A DNA stretch of 64,000 bases from CAKRJP01 sp963597615 (GTDB lineage Bacteria > Bacillota > Clostridia > Lachnospirales > Lachnospiraceae), in NCBI GenBank assembly GCA_963597615.1, contig CAVBQS010000010.1, positions 124,001 to 188,000 of the forward strand. The letters are read 5' to 3'. Position 1 is the stretch's first letter; every line of letters starts with the position of its first letter. Below are positions 35,957 to 44,956 of the stretch, one piece after another. The notes under the pieces were generated by a model. That model ran no database searches. It saw only the letters and a list, made by a program, of their open reading frames with translations, and was not told the origin of the DNA. The position numbers and the translations under genes were made by a program.

Positions 35957-37651
35957 TTAGACATCTGTTTCTTTTAGTTTTGATTTGCTCTGAAGGGCCA
36001 ATTGTCGCATTTCTTTGGCATTTTCTTTAACAGCATCGGTGATTTTTGCTCCCCCTAAAATACGGGCCAGTTCCTCTACACTTTCCTCCTGTTTTAGGAT
36101 GTAAATATTGGTGCAGGTACTTCCATCTGTAGCCTCTTTCTTGATCATATAATGGGCATCTGCCATAGCAGCAATCTGGGCCAAATGGGTAATACAGATC
36201 ACCTGGTGGTTTCTTCCGATGATGGCCATCTGTTCCGAAACTTTTTGAGCTGTACGGCCACTGATTCCCACATCAATCTCATCGAAAATCAGGGTCTCTA
36301 TGGCATCCTTATCTGCCATAACGGTCTTAATGGCCAACATTACCCTGGACAATTCTCCCCCGGAGGCCACATTTACCAAAGGTCTTATAGGCTGCCCCGG
36401 ATTTAGGCTAATCATAAATTCTACATCATCTATTCCTTCTGCCGTATAACGCTCTAATTTTTGAAAGGAAATCTGGAATTTTACTTCCTCAAAATTCAAA
36501 TCCCAGAGCCTTTCTTCTACGGCCTTTGCAAATTTAAGTGCCTCTTTTTTCCGAAGATCCGATAATTTTAAAGATGCTACTTCTAGTTTTTCCTCTGCTT
36601 TTTTTACCTGAGCTTTTAGGCTTTCAATATAGTGATCATAATCTTCTAAGAGGGCAATCCGCTCCTGTTTTTCCCTTCCATAGGCAAGGATTTTTTCTAT
36701 GGTATTTCCATATTTGGTTTTTAAATGATTGATTTCATTTAAGCGATTTTCTGTCTGATAGAAGTCTTCTTCAGAATACTCTAAGGAGCTGGCATAGGAA
36801 CTGATTTCATGGTTAAAATCGCTTAAGAGAGCATCTACTTCTGCCAGTTGGTCGTAGAGTTCTTTTGCCTTCTTATCATAATCCACGCCTGCCTGCAAGG
36901 CTCTTAGGGCCTGGCTTAAAGATTCGCTGGCTGAAGCATTTCCTTCTCCTGTATATGCATAGGCTTCTGCCACAGACTCTGCGATTTTTCTACCATTTAC
37001 CATTAATTTATAGACAGCTTCCAATTCTTCATCTTCCCCCACTTTCAGGTTGGCATTTTCTATTTCTTCTGTCTCAAACCTTAAAAATAAGAGTTCCTTC
37101 TCCCGGTCTTTTTCCTGGGCATTTTCTTTTTCTAACTGTTTATTAATTTCTGTAAAGGAATAAAATGCATCCCGAACCAGGGATTTTTGATCTGCAATGT
37201 GGTCTTGCCCATAGGCATCCACCATACTTAAATGATTCTTTTTATACAGCAAAGATTGATGCTCATGCTGACCATGAATATCGATTAGAATAGAAGCGAC
37301 TGCTTTTAAAACTGACTTTGTAACGGTTTCTCCGTTAATGCGGCTTATACTTCTTCCTTCCATCAAACGTCTGGACAGAAGAATTAAGCCTTCCTCAGGA
37401 TAAATATCCATGTCTTCTAATAATTTCTTTTCTTTATCTCCTACAGAAAAAGTAAGTTCCACCAAGCCATAAGGAGCCCCCTCTCGGATCATATCTTTTG
37501 TAAATCTGCCTCCCAGGGCCAAATTTACAGAACCCAGGATAATGGATTTTCCGGCTCCTGTTTCTCCTGTGAGAATATTAAGGCCATCCTGAAACTCCAC
37601 ATCAATCTCCTGGATCAAGGCCAGGTCTTTCACATGTAAGTTTTGTAACAT
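35957..37651 (-). CDS. recN: DNA repair protein RecN
   Basis: An SMC-like ATPase acting early in double-strand break repair. The 564-residue protein has Walker A in NILTGETGAGKSIILGSVN, a long coiled coil over about residues 150-380, the ABC signature NVASGGELSRVMLAI and Walker B TLIFDEIDVGISG. AGGAGG precedes the ATG. It follows argR by 58 bases in the conserved block. Confidence 0.97.
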   Translation of the reverse strand: MLQNLHVKDLALIQEIDVEFQDGLNILTGETGAGKSIILGSVNLALGGRFTKDMIREGAPYGLVELTFSVGDKEKKLLEDMDIYPEEGLILLSRRLMEGRSISRINGETVTKSVLKAVASILIDIHGQHEHQSLLYKKNHLSMVDAYGQDHIADQKSLVRDAFYSFTEINKQLEKENAQEKDREKELLFLRFETEEIENANLKVGEDEELEAVYKLMVNGRKIAESVAEAYAYTGEGNASASESLSQALRALQAGVDYDKKAKELYDQLAEVDALLSDFNHEISSYASSLEYSEEDFYQTENRLNEINHLKTKYGNTIEKILAYGREKQERIALLEDYDHYIESLKAQVKKAEEKLEVASLKLSDLRKKEALKFAKAVEERLWDLNFEEVKFQISFQKLERYTAEGIDDVEFMISLNPGQPIRPLVNVASGGELSRVMLAIKTVMADKDAIETLIFDEIDVGISGRTAQKVSEQMAIIGRNHQVICITHLAQIAAMADAHYMIKKEATDGSTCTNIYILKQEESVEELARILGGAKITDAVKENAKEMRQLALQSKSKLKETDV

Positions 37652-37709
37652 AGATCCTCCTATATTTTTGCCATTTTCTTTAAAAATTTACTTAGCAGTT
37701 TTTGGTGAA

Positions 37710-38159
37710 TCAAGCAACAATTTTACCAATCTTATCCATGACTTTCACCGTGTCTTCTGTGGTGCGGATGGCGCACATAACTGTATCATCCCCCGCAATA
37801 CAGCCCACCACCTCATTCCATTTTAGGGCATCCACAGCTGCTGCCACTGCCATGGCCATTCCTGAAACAGTCTTAATCACCAATATATTTTGAGCCATAT
37901 CCATAGAAATAAAACCTTCTCTTAAGACCCTGATATAGCGTTCACTGTACTGACTTTCTTCCTCCCGTCTCAGGGCATAACGCTGTTTTCCATTCTCCCC
38001 AGGTACCTTGGTAAGCTTTAGATTACGAATATCTCTAGAAACCGTAGCCTGGGTTACCTTAAAGCCTTCCCGGTTTAAATAGTCTGCCAGCTCCTCCTGG
38101 GTTCCTATGGGGTAGCTATTAATAAGTTCTATAATTTTGGAATGTCTGCTAAGTTTCAT
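37710..38159 (-). CDS. argR: Arginine repressor
   Basis: A 149-residue hexameric regulator that binds ARG boxes with L-arginine. The N-terminal winged helix reads IGTQEELADYLNREGFKVTQ and ATVSRDIRNL; the C-terminal arginine-binding domain has VGCIAGDDTVMCAIRT. Gene arg targets are not in the window except possibly the argD-type aminotransferase. It follows nadK by 8 bases. Confidence 0.96.
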   Translation of the reverse strand: MKLSRHSKIIELINSYPIGTQEELADYLNREGFKVTQATVSRDIRNLKLTKVPGENGKQRYALRREEESQYSERYIRVLREGFISMDMAQNILVIKTVSGMAMAVAAAVDALKWNEVVGCIAGDDTVMCAIRTTEDTVKVMDKIGKIVA

Positions 38160-38167
38160 AATTTCCC

Positions 38168-39001
38168 TTAATTTCCCTTCATTTTCCTGCGAAGCATCTC
38201 CAAAAAGCTTACGCTGTTTAAGCGAACTAGCCTGGTAACCTTAGAGGACTTTTTAATTTTCACCCGGTCCCCGGTTTTTAAGGCAATGGTGTCTGCCCCG
38301 TCAAAGGAGATCAAAACTTCCTGCTCCTTCTCTGTACGGCCTTCTAGAATTTCGATTTCCACCTCATCCTCCGGGGAAAGAATAATACTGCTGGTATTTA
38401 AGGCATGGGAGCAGATAGGTGTGATTAAAATCAACTTTGCGGTAGGCTCCACAATGGGACCTCCTGCCGAGAGATTATAAGCAGTTGACCCTGTAGGGGT
38501 ACCGATAATCACGCCGTCTGCCTCGTAGGTATTTAAAAGTTCTCCGTTAACATAAAGGTTAAAGCGAATTACCCGAAGTCCGATTTTACGAGTCATAACA
38601 ATGTCATTTAGTGCACTGTTTTTTTGTCCATCCTCGGTAATACCCACTAGCATCATGCGGTCTTCTAAAATAATATTTCCGGAAACCAAATGTTCAATAG
38701 ATTCCTCTAAATGTCCTACTTCCACCTCTGTAAGGTAACCTAAGGTTCCCATATTAATTCCTAAAATAGGTATGTCTTTTTTCCAGAAATATCTGGCCAC
38801 TTCGATCAGGCTTCCGTCTCCTCCAATTACAATAGCACATTCTACATTGGCTGGGACAGAGGCATCTATAATCTTCTTATGTTCATCTTTTTCACAGATG
38901 GAGCAGGTCTTTCCTGCATCCTCCAAAAGCTTCTTTACCCGATGGGTTACCTGAAAATCTGTATCTTTCCCATCATTTGTCACTATTAAAAAATGATCCA
39001 T
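38168..39001 (-). CDS. nadK: NAD kinase
   Basis: It phosphorylates NAD to NADP. The 277-residue protein has the GGDGSLIEVARYF motif, NMGTLGYLTEVEVG, and PTGSTAYNLSAGGPIV with the active-site residues. It lies between tlyA and argR, the usual clostridial order. Confidence 0.96.
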   Translation of the reverse strand: MDHFLIVTNDGKDTDFQVTHRVKKLLEDAGKTCSICEKDEHKKIIDASVPANVECAIVIGGDGSLIEVARYFWKKDIPILGINMGTLGYLTEVEVGHLEESIEHLVSGNIILEDRMMLVGITEDGQKNSALNDIVMTRKIGLRVIRFNLYVNGELLNTYEADGVIIGTPTGSTAYNLSAGGPIVEPTAKLILITPICSHALNTSSIILSPEDEVEIEILEGRTEKEQEVLISFDGADTIALKTGDRVKIKKSSKVTRLVRLNSVSFLEMLRRKMKGN

Positions 39002-39016
39002 TTTTTCCGGTTCCTT

Positions 39017-39823
39017 TTACTTTGTCAAAGTTTCAAATGCTGCATCAACCGTAGCTTCCACCGATATCTCTGGGGCAATCTGGTCTGTAGCTTCACATTT
39101 TTCTAAATGTACCAGGTACTCAATATTTCCTTCCGGTCCACGGATTGGAGAAAATTCTAAATTAAGAACTGCAAAGCCAATGGACATGGCATAATCAATA
39201 ACCTTGTGGATGACCTCCAGATGGGTACTTTTCTCCCGCACCACGCCTTTTTTCCCAACCTTTTCTCTTCCCGCCTCAAACTGGGGTTTGATAAGGGCTA
39301 CGATCTGCCCTTTTTCTGTCAAATAATTGCGAATTGGAAGCAAGACCTTAGTCAGAGATATAAAGGAAACATCGATGGAAGAAAAATCTACAGGCTCTCC
39401 AATATCTTCTGGAGTTACATAGCGAATATTGGTTTTCTCCATACAAACCACTCTGGGATCCTGTCTAAGCTTCCAGTCTAACTGTCCTCTTCCTACATCA
39501 ATGGCAAATACCTTAATGGCACCATTTTGCAACATGCAGTCTGTAAAACCACCGGTGGAAGATCCTACATCTGTACAGACCTTTCCCTCTACACTAACGT
39601 CAAAGTTTTTAATGGCTTTCTCAAGCTTTAAGCCCCCTCTGCTAACATAAGGCAGAGTATGACCCTTAATTTCTATAGCCACTTCTTCTGGAAATGTAGT
39701 TCCCGCCTTATCTTCTCTCTGTCCTTCTACAAAGACATTTCCCGACATAATAATGGCCTTAGCCTTCTCCCTGGAAGATGCCAAATTTCTCTTTACTAAT
39801 AATACGTCCAAACGTTCTTTCAT
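39017..39823 (-). CDS. tlyA: TlyA-family rRNA methyltransferase
   Basis: A 268-residue protein with an N-terminal S4 domain (MKERLDVLLVKRNLASSREK) and a FtsJ-like methyltransferase domain with DVGSSTGGFTDCMLQNGA, FSSIDVSFISLTK and ALIKPQFEAGRE. TlyA makes 2'-O-methylcytidine in 16S and 23S rRNA in mycobacteria. It lies 25 bases after dxs. Confidence 0.95.
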   Translation of the reverse strand: MKERLDVLLVKRNLASSREKAKAIIMSGNVFVEGQREDKAGTTFPEEVAIEIKGHTLPYVSRGGLKLEKAIKNFDVSVEGKVCTDVGSSTGGFTDCMLQNGAIKVFAIDVGRGQLDWKLRQDPRVVCMEKTNIRYVTPEDIGEPVDFSSIDVSFISLTKVLLPIRNYLTEKGQIVALIKPQFEAGREKVGKKGVVREKSTHLEVIHKVIDYAMSIGFAVLNLEFSPIRGPEGNIEYLVHLEKCEATDQIAPEISVEATVDAAFETLTK

Positions 39824-39848
39824 GTTTTTTATCCTAACTACTTTATGA

Positions 39849-41711
39849 TTATTTTTTATACAATCTTTCTATTTCCCTGACTATAGAATCTTCGTCCAGG
39901 CCAATCATCTTCCTTAGGGTCTGTATATCTCCATGTTCCACAAAGGTATCTGGCACTGCAAAGGCATGAGTTCTAAGGCTTGCTCCCATATCAGCGTAGT
40001 AAGCCGCCACATGTTCTCCAAATCCTCCGCTTAATACATTTTCCTCTATGGTGACTACTAAGCCATGATCCTTGGTAAGCTCTTCTAAAAGGTCAGTATC
40101 TAAAGGCTTGACAAATCTGGCATTAATCAGTGAACAATTGTATCCCTTTTCTTTTAAGTTTTCCCATACCTTATGAGCCGTATCATACATATGGCCCATA
40201 GACAGGATGGCAATCTCTTTTTCTCTGAAAATAATCTCACTCTTGCCACAGACCACTGGTGCACAAATTTTCTCATCCAAGAAGGAAGCACTTCCTCTTG
40301 GATAACGCAGGGCCACCGGGCCGTCCTTATATTCCACTGCAAAATGTACCATAGCTTCTAATTCGGTAGCATTTTTAGGAGACAGTACTAACATACCTGG
40401 CACATTACTTAAGAAGGATAAGTCTAAGATTCCCTGGTGGGTCTCTCCATCATTTCCAACCAGGCCTGCCCGGTCTACTGCAAAGACTACCGGAAGCTTT
40501 TGCATGGCAACATCGTGAACAATCTGATCATAGCCTCTTTGCAAGAAAGAGGAATAGATTGCAAATACAGGCTTTAAACCTCCTGCTGCCAGTCCTGCTG
40601 CAAAGGTTACTGCATGTTCTTCTGCGATTCCTACATCAAAGAAACGGTCTGGATAGCGGTAACGGAATTTACTAAGTCCTGTGCCATCTGCCATGGCTGC
40701 GGTAATGGTTACCAAGTCCTCATGACTTTCTGCCTCTTTAAGGATAGCCTTTCCAAATATGTCTGTATAGGTAGGAACCATCTTTTCTTTCAAAGGCTTT
40801 CCTGTGGAAATATGAAAAGGTCCCACGCCATGGAATTTTGCCGGCTGTCTCTCTGCCGGAAGATAGCCCTTCCCCTTAGTGGTCATAACATGAATCATTA
40901 CAGGGCCTTCCACTCTTTTTGCATCCCGAATCACTTCTGTAAGCCGCTTAATATCATGGCCTGGCACTGGTCCTAAATAAGTAATTCCCATATCCTCAAA
41001 AAGCATTCCCGGAACCATGAGCTGCTTGATGCTATCCTTGGCTTTGCGGATTTGAGTTACCATCTGTTCTCCTACCCCAGGAATTTGCATCAGGGTATTG
41101 GTAACACCCTTTTTTAAACCAATATAAAAATCTCCCGTTCTCATATTGGCCAGATATCTGGACATACCTCCAACATTTTCAGAAATAGACATCTGATTAT
41201 CATTTAAAATAATAATATAGTTGGACTTTAAGGTAGCCGCATTATTAAGAGCCTCGTAGGCCATTCCTCCCGTTAAGGACCCATCTCCAATAACAGCCAC
41301 AACGGTATAGTCCTCTTTTTTTAAATCTCTGGCTCTTACATAGCCTACCCCAGCAGAAATAGAAGTGGTACTGTGGCCTGTATCAAAGGCGTCACAGGCA
41401 CTTTCCTCCCTTTTAGGGAAACCGCTCATGCCCTTAAAGCTTCTTAAATTATCAAATTTATCTTTTCTCCCAGTTAAGATTTTATGGGTATAGGATTGAT
41501 GTCCCACATCCCAAATAATCTTATCCTTGGGAAAATCCAGTTCTCTGTGTAATGCAATGGTAAGTTCTACAACCCCCAAGTTTGACCCTAAATGGCCTCC
41601 GGTTTTACTGACCTTTTGAATCAAAAACTTGCGGATTTCCTGTGCTAGTTCCGGCAAATCCTCAGGATTTAACTTTTTTATGTCATTTGCTTTTTCAATC
41701 TTCTCCAACAT
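39849..41711 (-). CDS. dxs: 1-deoxy-D-xylulose-5-phosphate synthase
   Basis: A thiamine-dependent enzyme making DXP from pyruvate and glyceraldehyde-3-phosphate, the entry to the MEP isoprenoid pathway. The 620-residue length is normal. Motifs: IWDVGHQSYTHKILTGR, the TDP site GDGSLTGGMAYEALNNA, and DVGIAEEHAVTFAAGLA. It lies 22 bases after ispA, which uses the products of the same pathway. Confidence 0.97.
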   Translation of the reverse strand: MLEKIEKANDIKKLNPEDLPELAQEIRKFLIQKVSKTGGHLGSNLGVVELTIALHRELDFPKDKIIWDVGHQSYTHKILTGRKDKFDNLRSFKGMSGFPKREESACDAFDTGHSTTSISAGVGYVRARDLKKEDYTVVAVIGDGSLTGGMAYEALNNAATLKSNYIIILNDNQMSISENVGGMSRYLANMRTGDFYIGLKKGVTNTLMQIPGVGEQMVTQIRKAKDSIKQLMVPGMLFEDMGITYLGPVPGHDIKRLTEVIRDAKRVEGPVMIHVMTTKGKGYLPAERQPAKFHGVGPFHISTGKPLKEKMVPTYTDIFGKAILKEAESHEDLVTITAAMADGTGLSKFRYRYPDRFFDVGIAEEHAVTFAAGLAAGGLKPVFAIYSSFLQRGYDQIVHDVAMQKLPVVFAVDRAGLVGNDGETHQGILDLSFLSNVPGMLVLSPKNATELEAMVHFAVEYKDGPVALRYPRGSASFLDEKICAPVVCGKSEIIFREKEIAILSMGHMYDTAHKVWENLKEKGYNCSLINARFVKPLDTDLLEELTKDHGLVVTIEENVLSGGFGEHVAAYYADMGASLRTHAFAVPDTFVEHGDIQTLRKMIGLDEDSIVREIERLYKK

Positions 41712-41733
41712 CCCCAGATGTCCCCCAGTTACT

Positions 41734-42624
41734 TTACTTCTCTCTATGAATCAATTGAATCAGAAGATTCTCTAAAAATGGATTTTCTCCGGACAAAGCG
41801 TGAAGCATATCCAGGGAATCTCTGGAAAGATCCATAACAATCTCCTTAGATGTCTCCAAACCTTTCAGAGTAACATAAGTGGTTTTCTGATTTTTCTCAT
41901 CACTGTGGATTGGCTTTCCCAAAACCTCCATAGTACTTGTGACATCCAAAATATCATCCTGAATTTGGAAGGCGATTCCCACCTGGTGGGCGATACTCTC
42001 AAGGAGAGAAATCTCCTCCTCAGAAGCTCCAGCTAAAATACCTCCAATCATCATAGCCGCCTCAATCAGGGCTCCGGTTTTTAGCTGATAAATCTTATCT
42101 AGTACAGACTGGGATACTTCATGTCCTGTTTCCTTTACATCAATGACCTGGCCACCGATCATGCCATAAATTCCTGCCTTCTTTCCGAGCACAGACAGGG
42201 CTCTTCCAATCGCAAGGCTGTGGGATGGATCCAGCTCAAAGGCCTTGCATGCTGTTTCAAATGCATAATTTAAAAGAGCATCACCAGTAAGGATAGCAAT
42301 ATCTTCCCCGTAGACTACATGGGTCGTCTTTCTGCCTCTTCGATAATCATCATTGTCCATAGCCGGAAGATCATCATGAACCAAGGAATAGGTGTGAATC
42401 ATCTCCAGAGCTGCCATAAAAGGACCAATTGCAGAGGAAGTCCCATGATAAAGGTCATAGGTCTCCTTCATTAACATAGGTCTAAGTCGCTTTCCGCCGG
42501 CCATTAGATTATATTCCATGGTCTCCATAATGAGGCCCTGATAGCCCTCCTTTTCCGGAAGGTATTCTCTTAATAAGCTTTCAATATTCCCAACCTTTTG
42601 TTCTAAATCCTCTTTAAAACTCAT
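41734..42624 (-). CDS. ispA: Farnesyl/geranyl diphosphate synthase
   Basis: A trans-prenyltransferase of 296 residues. The first Asp-rich motif is VHDDLPAMDNDDYRRG and the second is FQIQDDILDVTS; GGKRLRPML is the basic motif. The start at 42624 follows GAGGG by 8 bases, better than an ATG at 42642. It overlaps the end of xseB by 11 bases. Confidence 0.95.
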   Translation of the reverse strand: MSFKEDLEQKVGNIESLLREYLPEKEGYQGLIMETMEYNLMAGGKRLRPMLMKETYDLYHGTSSAIGPFMAALEMIHTYSLVHDDLPAMDNDDYRRGRKTTHVVYGEDIAILTGDALLNYAFETACKAFELDPSHSLAIGRALSVLGKKAGIYGMIGGQVIDVKETGHEVSQSVLDKIYQLKTGALIEAAMMIGGILAGASEEEISLLESIAHQVGIAFQIQDDILDVTSTMEVLGKPIHSDEKNQKTTYVTLKGLETSKEIVMDLSRDSLDMLHALSGENPFLENLLIQLIHREK

Positions 42625-42850
42625 GTGCATTTCCCTCTTCATCCAGAACCTGAATCTGCTTTTCTACACGATCGATCTTGTCATTGCATGTCTTAAGAAG
42701 TTCCATCCCTTTGTGATAATAGGCAAAGGAGTCCTCCAAAGACACATCTTCTTTCTCTAAATTTAAAATTACGTCATTTAATTCAGAAAACAGGGCATCA
42801 ATTTCTGGCTCTTGTCCATCTCCTGCTTGCTTTTCTTCCAAATCAGTCAT
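42614..42850 (-). CDS. xseB: Exodeoxyribonuclease VII small subunit
   Basis: A 78-residue helical protein that binds XseA in several copies. The core reads FSELNDVILNLEKEDVSLED and SFAYYHKGMELLKTCNDKID. It overlaps xseA by 8 bases and ispA by 11. Confidence 0.93.
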   Translation of the reverse strand: MTDLEEKQAGDGQEPEIDALFSELNDVILNLEKEDVSLEDSFAYYHKGMELLKTCNDKIDRVEKQIQVLDEEGNAHEF

Positions 42851-44075
42851 GATCTTCCTCCTTTATCCGGTGCTTGTCTTCTAAAATTTCAGAAACCTTA
42901 GCCAGAATCACTCCATCTATAGCATGAATCTTCAAATCTTCTCCCGGCTTTACAGTCTTTACGCTGCGAAGGGACTTCCCTTTTTCATCCTCCACATAAG
43001 CATAGCCACTGCTAAGCTTAGCCAAGGGGGACAAACCCTTCATTCGTTCAACATAAACTTCCAATCTATGGCGGTACTTCTGAAGTTTACGACTCATTCC
43101 AAGATCCAAGCGGGCTTCTAATTCCATTAGCTGCCGTCTTTGTTCCTTTAATTTGTATCCTGGATGCAAATGCGATAACTTTGTCTGAAGGGTCTCTGTC
43201 TTCAATCTATAAATCCGGATTTTCTGCCCCATCAGCCTATTTAATTTATTCTGATACTCCAAAAGGGCATTGTCAATAAGTCTGTAGTCTGCCACTGCCA
43301 TCTCTGCCGCTGCTGAAGGAGTTGGAACATGCATATCTGCCACATAGTCAGAAATACTCTCGTCTGTAGCATGGCCTACTGCGGAAATAATGGGAATCTC
43401 ACATTCAAAGATTGCCCTTGCAACAATCTCCTCGTTAAAGGCCCAAAGGTCCTCTATGGATCCTCCTCCTCGGCCTACGATCATGACATCTACTCCCACT
43501 TGTTCCAGGGCATGAATTCCATTTACAATACTCTGGGCAGCTCCTTCTCCTTGAACCTTGGCAGGATACAAAATAAGCTGAACATAAGGGTTCCTTCTCT
43601 TAGACACATTCATAATATCCTGCACTGCCGCGCCGGTAGGAGCCGTTACAACACCCACCCGCTTTACATAGGGAGGAATTGCCTTCTTGTAAACAGGATC
43701 AAACATTCCCATCTCCTGAAGGTCTCGCTTTAACTGCATAAACTTCTCGTAGAGAAGTCCCTCTCCGTCTAAGCGGATCTCTTCTGCATAAAGCTGGTAT
43801 ACCCCACCTTTTGCATAAACCTCCACAGAGCCTAGGGCCACTACCTGCTGTCCATCTTTCATAGTAAAAGAGAGCCCGCCCCTTTTCCCGGCAAACATAA
43901 CGCAGGAAATGGTTCCGGACTCATCTTTTAATGAAAAATATATATGTCCTGATGAATGATACTTACAGTTGGAAATCTCTCCCTTCACATAAATACGCCT
44001 GAGCATATAATCCTGGGCAAACATATTCCGAATGTAAGCATTCACTTGCTTAACTGAATATATATTCTTTGCCAT
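42843..44075 (-). CDS. xseA: Exodeoxyribonuclease VII large subunit
   Basis: It degrades single-stranded DNA from both ends. The 410-residue protein has an OB-fold N-terminus (KGEISNCKYHSSGHIYFSLKD), the catalytic GVVTAPTGAAVQDI, GRGGGSIEDLWAFNEE and ISAVGHATDESISDYVAD, then a coiled coil. The start at 44075 has GAGG 6 bases upstream and lies one base after nusB ends. Confidence 0.96.
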   Translation of the reverse strand: MAKNIYSVKQVNAYIRNMFAQDYMLRRIYVKGEISNCKYHSSGHIYFSLKDESGTISCVMFAGKRGGLSFTMKDGQQVVALGSVEVYAKGGVYQLYAEEIRLDGEGLLYEKFMQLKRDLQEMGMFDPVYKKAIPPYVKRVGVVTAPTGAAVQDIMNVSKRRNPYVQLILYPAKVQGEGAAQSIVNGIHALEQVGVDVMIVGRGGGSIEDLWAFNEEIVARAIFECEIPIISAVGHATDESISDYVADMHVPTPSAAAEMAVADYRLIDNALLEYQNKLNRLMGQKIRIYRLKTETLQTKLSHLHPGYKLKEQRRQLMELEARLDLGMSRKLQKYRHRLEVYVERMKGLSPLAKLSSGYAYVEDEKGKSLRSVKTVKPGEDLKIHAIDGVILAKVSEILEDKHRIKEEDHD

Positions 44076-44076
44076 C

Positions 44077-44487
44077 TTATTCCTCTTGTGCGTGGGCAAT
44101 TTTCCCTAATACTGCATTAACGAAGGAAGATCCTTCCTCTCCACTGTAGGTTTTGGAAAGCTCTACCGCCTCGTTGATGGCAACTCCTGTTGGAACTTCC
44201 TCATCCCACTTCATCTCATAAACTGCAAGTCTAAGGATGGTAAGGTCTACCTTATTCATTCGTTTTGTCTTCCATCCTTTGGAGTTGGCATTAATGAGCT
44301 CATCGATCTCCGGCACCTTGTCTGCCACCTTTAAAACCTTACCGGCAATATAATCGGTGTCAGACTCTTTTGCATGCTCTAAGTCCGAAAGGTAAAGCTC
44401 CGACTGCTTGCTAAGCTCCCCATCCTCATTAAATTCAATTCCAAATAATACTTTGAAAATATGCTCTCTAAGCTCGCTTCTTCTCAC
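44077..44487 (-). CDS. nusB: Transcription antitermination factor NusB
   Basis: A 136-residue all-helical protein that binds boxA RNA with S10 for rRNA antitermination. Typical stretches are RRSELREHIFKVLFG and the C-terminal VPTGVAINEAVELSKTYSGE with SSFVNAVLGKIA. It begins directly after the Asp23 gene stop. Confidence 0.95.
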   Translation of the reverse strand: MRRSELREHIFKVLFGIEFNEDGELSKQSELYLSDLEHAKESDTDYIAGKVLKVADKVPEIDELINANSKGWKTKRMNKVDLTILRLAVYEMKWDEEVPTGVAINEAVELSKTYSGEEGSSFVNAVLGKIAHAQEE

Positions 44488-44871
44488 TTATGCTTCCTCC
44501 GATACTGCAACACCCGCAACACGGATATTCACATCTGCTACTTCTAGGGCTGTCATAGTCTCAATGGCTGATTTTACCTTCTCCTGAACCTTAAGGGTTA
44601 CATCCTTAATATTGTATCCATAGGAAATATTAAGAGCCAAGGATACGGTTACTATTCCGTCTAGAACATCGATCTTCACACCCTTTGATACAGCCTTCTT
44701 TCCTAGCTTAGAAATCAGCTCTGTAGTGGCATTTCCTGCCATGGAAGCAACGCCTTCTACTTCTAAGGTTGCAAGTCCTGCAATAACTGCTACAACCTCA
44801 TCAGCGATCTTCACTTCTCCCACTTGGGTATTTCCTTTAATGGTATATGTATTCTTTTCTTCCTTACTCAT
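44488..44871 (-). CDS. Asp23/Gls24-family protein (YqhY-like)
   Basis: A 127-residue protein of the Asp23/Gls24 family: VGEVKIADEVVAVIAGLATL at the start, GVKIDVLDGIVTVSLALNI in the middle, and a C-terminal strand VADVNIRVAGV. YqhY-like proteins are linked to fatty acid synthesis control in Bacillus. It is the first gene of the conserved block, with a promoter upstream. In spore formers the spoIIIA operon precedes it; here prfC does. Confidence 0.92.
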   Translation of the reverse strand: MSKEEKNTYTIKGNTQVGEVKIADEVVAVIAGLATLEVEGVASMAGNATTELISKLGKKAVSKGVKIDVLDGIVTVSLALNISYGYNIKDVTLKVQEKVKSAIETMTALEVADVNIRVAGVAVSEEA

Positions 44872-44919
44872 ATATAAAACCTCCCTGCTTCGGTTTATCC
44901 TTTTTATAATCTAGCTATT

Positions 44920-44948
44920 ATTATAGCAAAGAACCCCTCTTTTGCAAA
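44920..44948 (-). promoter_or_regulatory. Promoter of the Asp23-nusB-xse-ispA-dxs-recN block
   Basis: On the minus strand TTTGCA (44943-44948), 17 bases, TATAAT (44920-44925). The -35 is 4 of 6, the -10 perfect. Confidence 0.7.
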
Positions 44949-44956
44949 GTAGGGTT

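Noticed and set aside
42604..42642. Longer IspA N-terminus (ATG at 42642)
   Set aside because: No ribosome binding site; the ATG at 42624 follows GAGGG.
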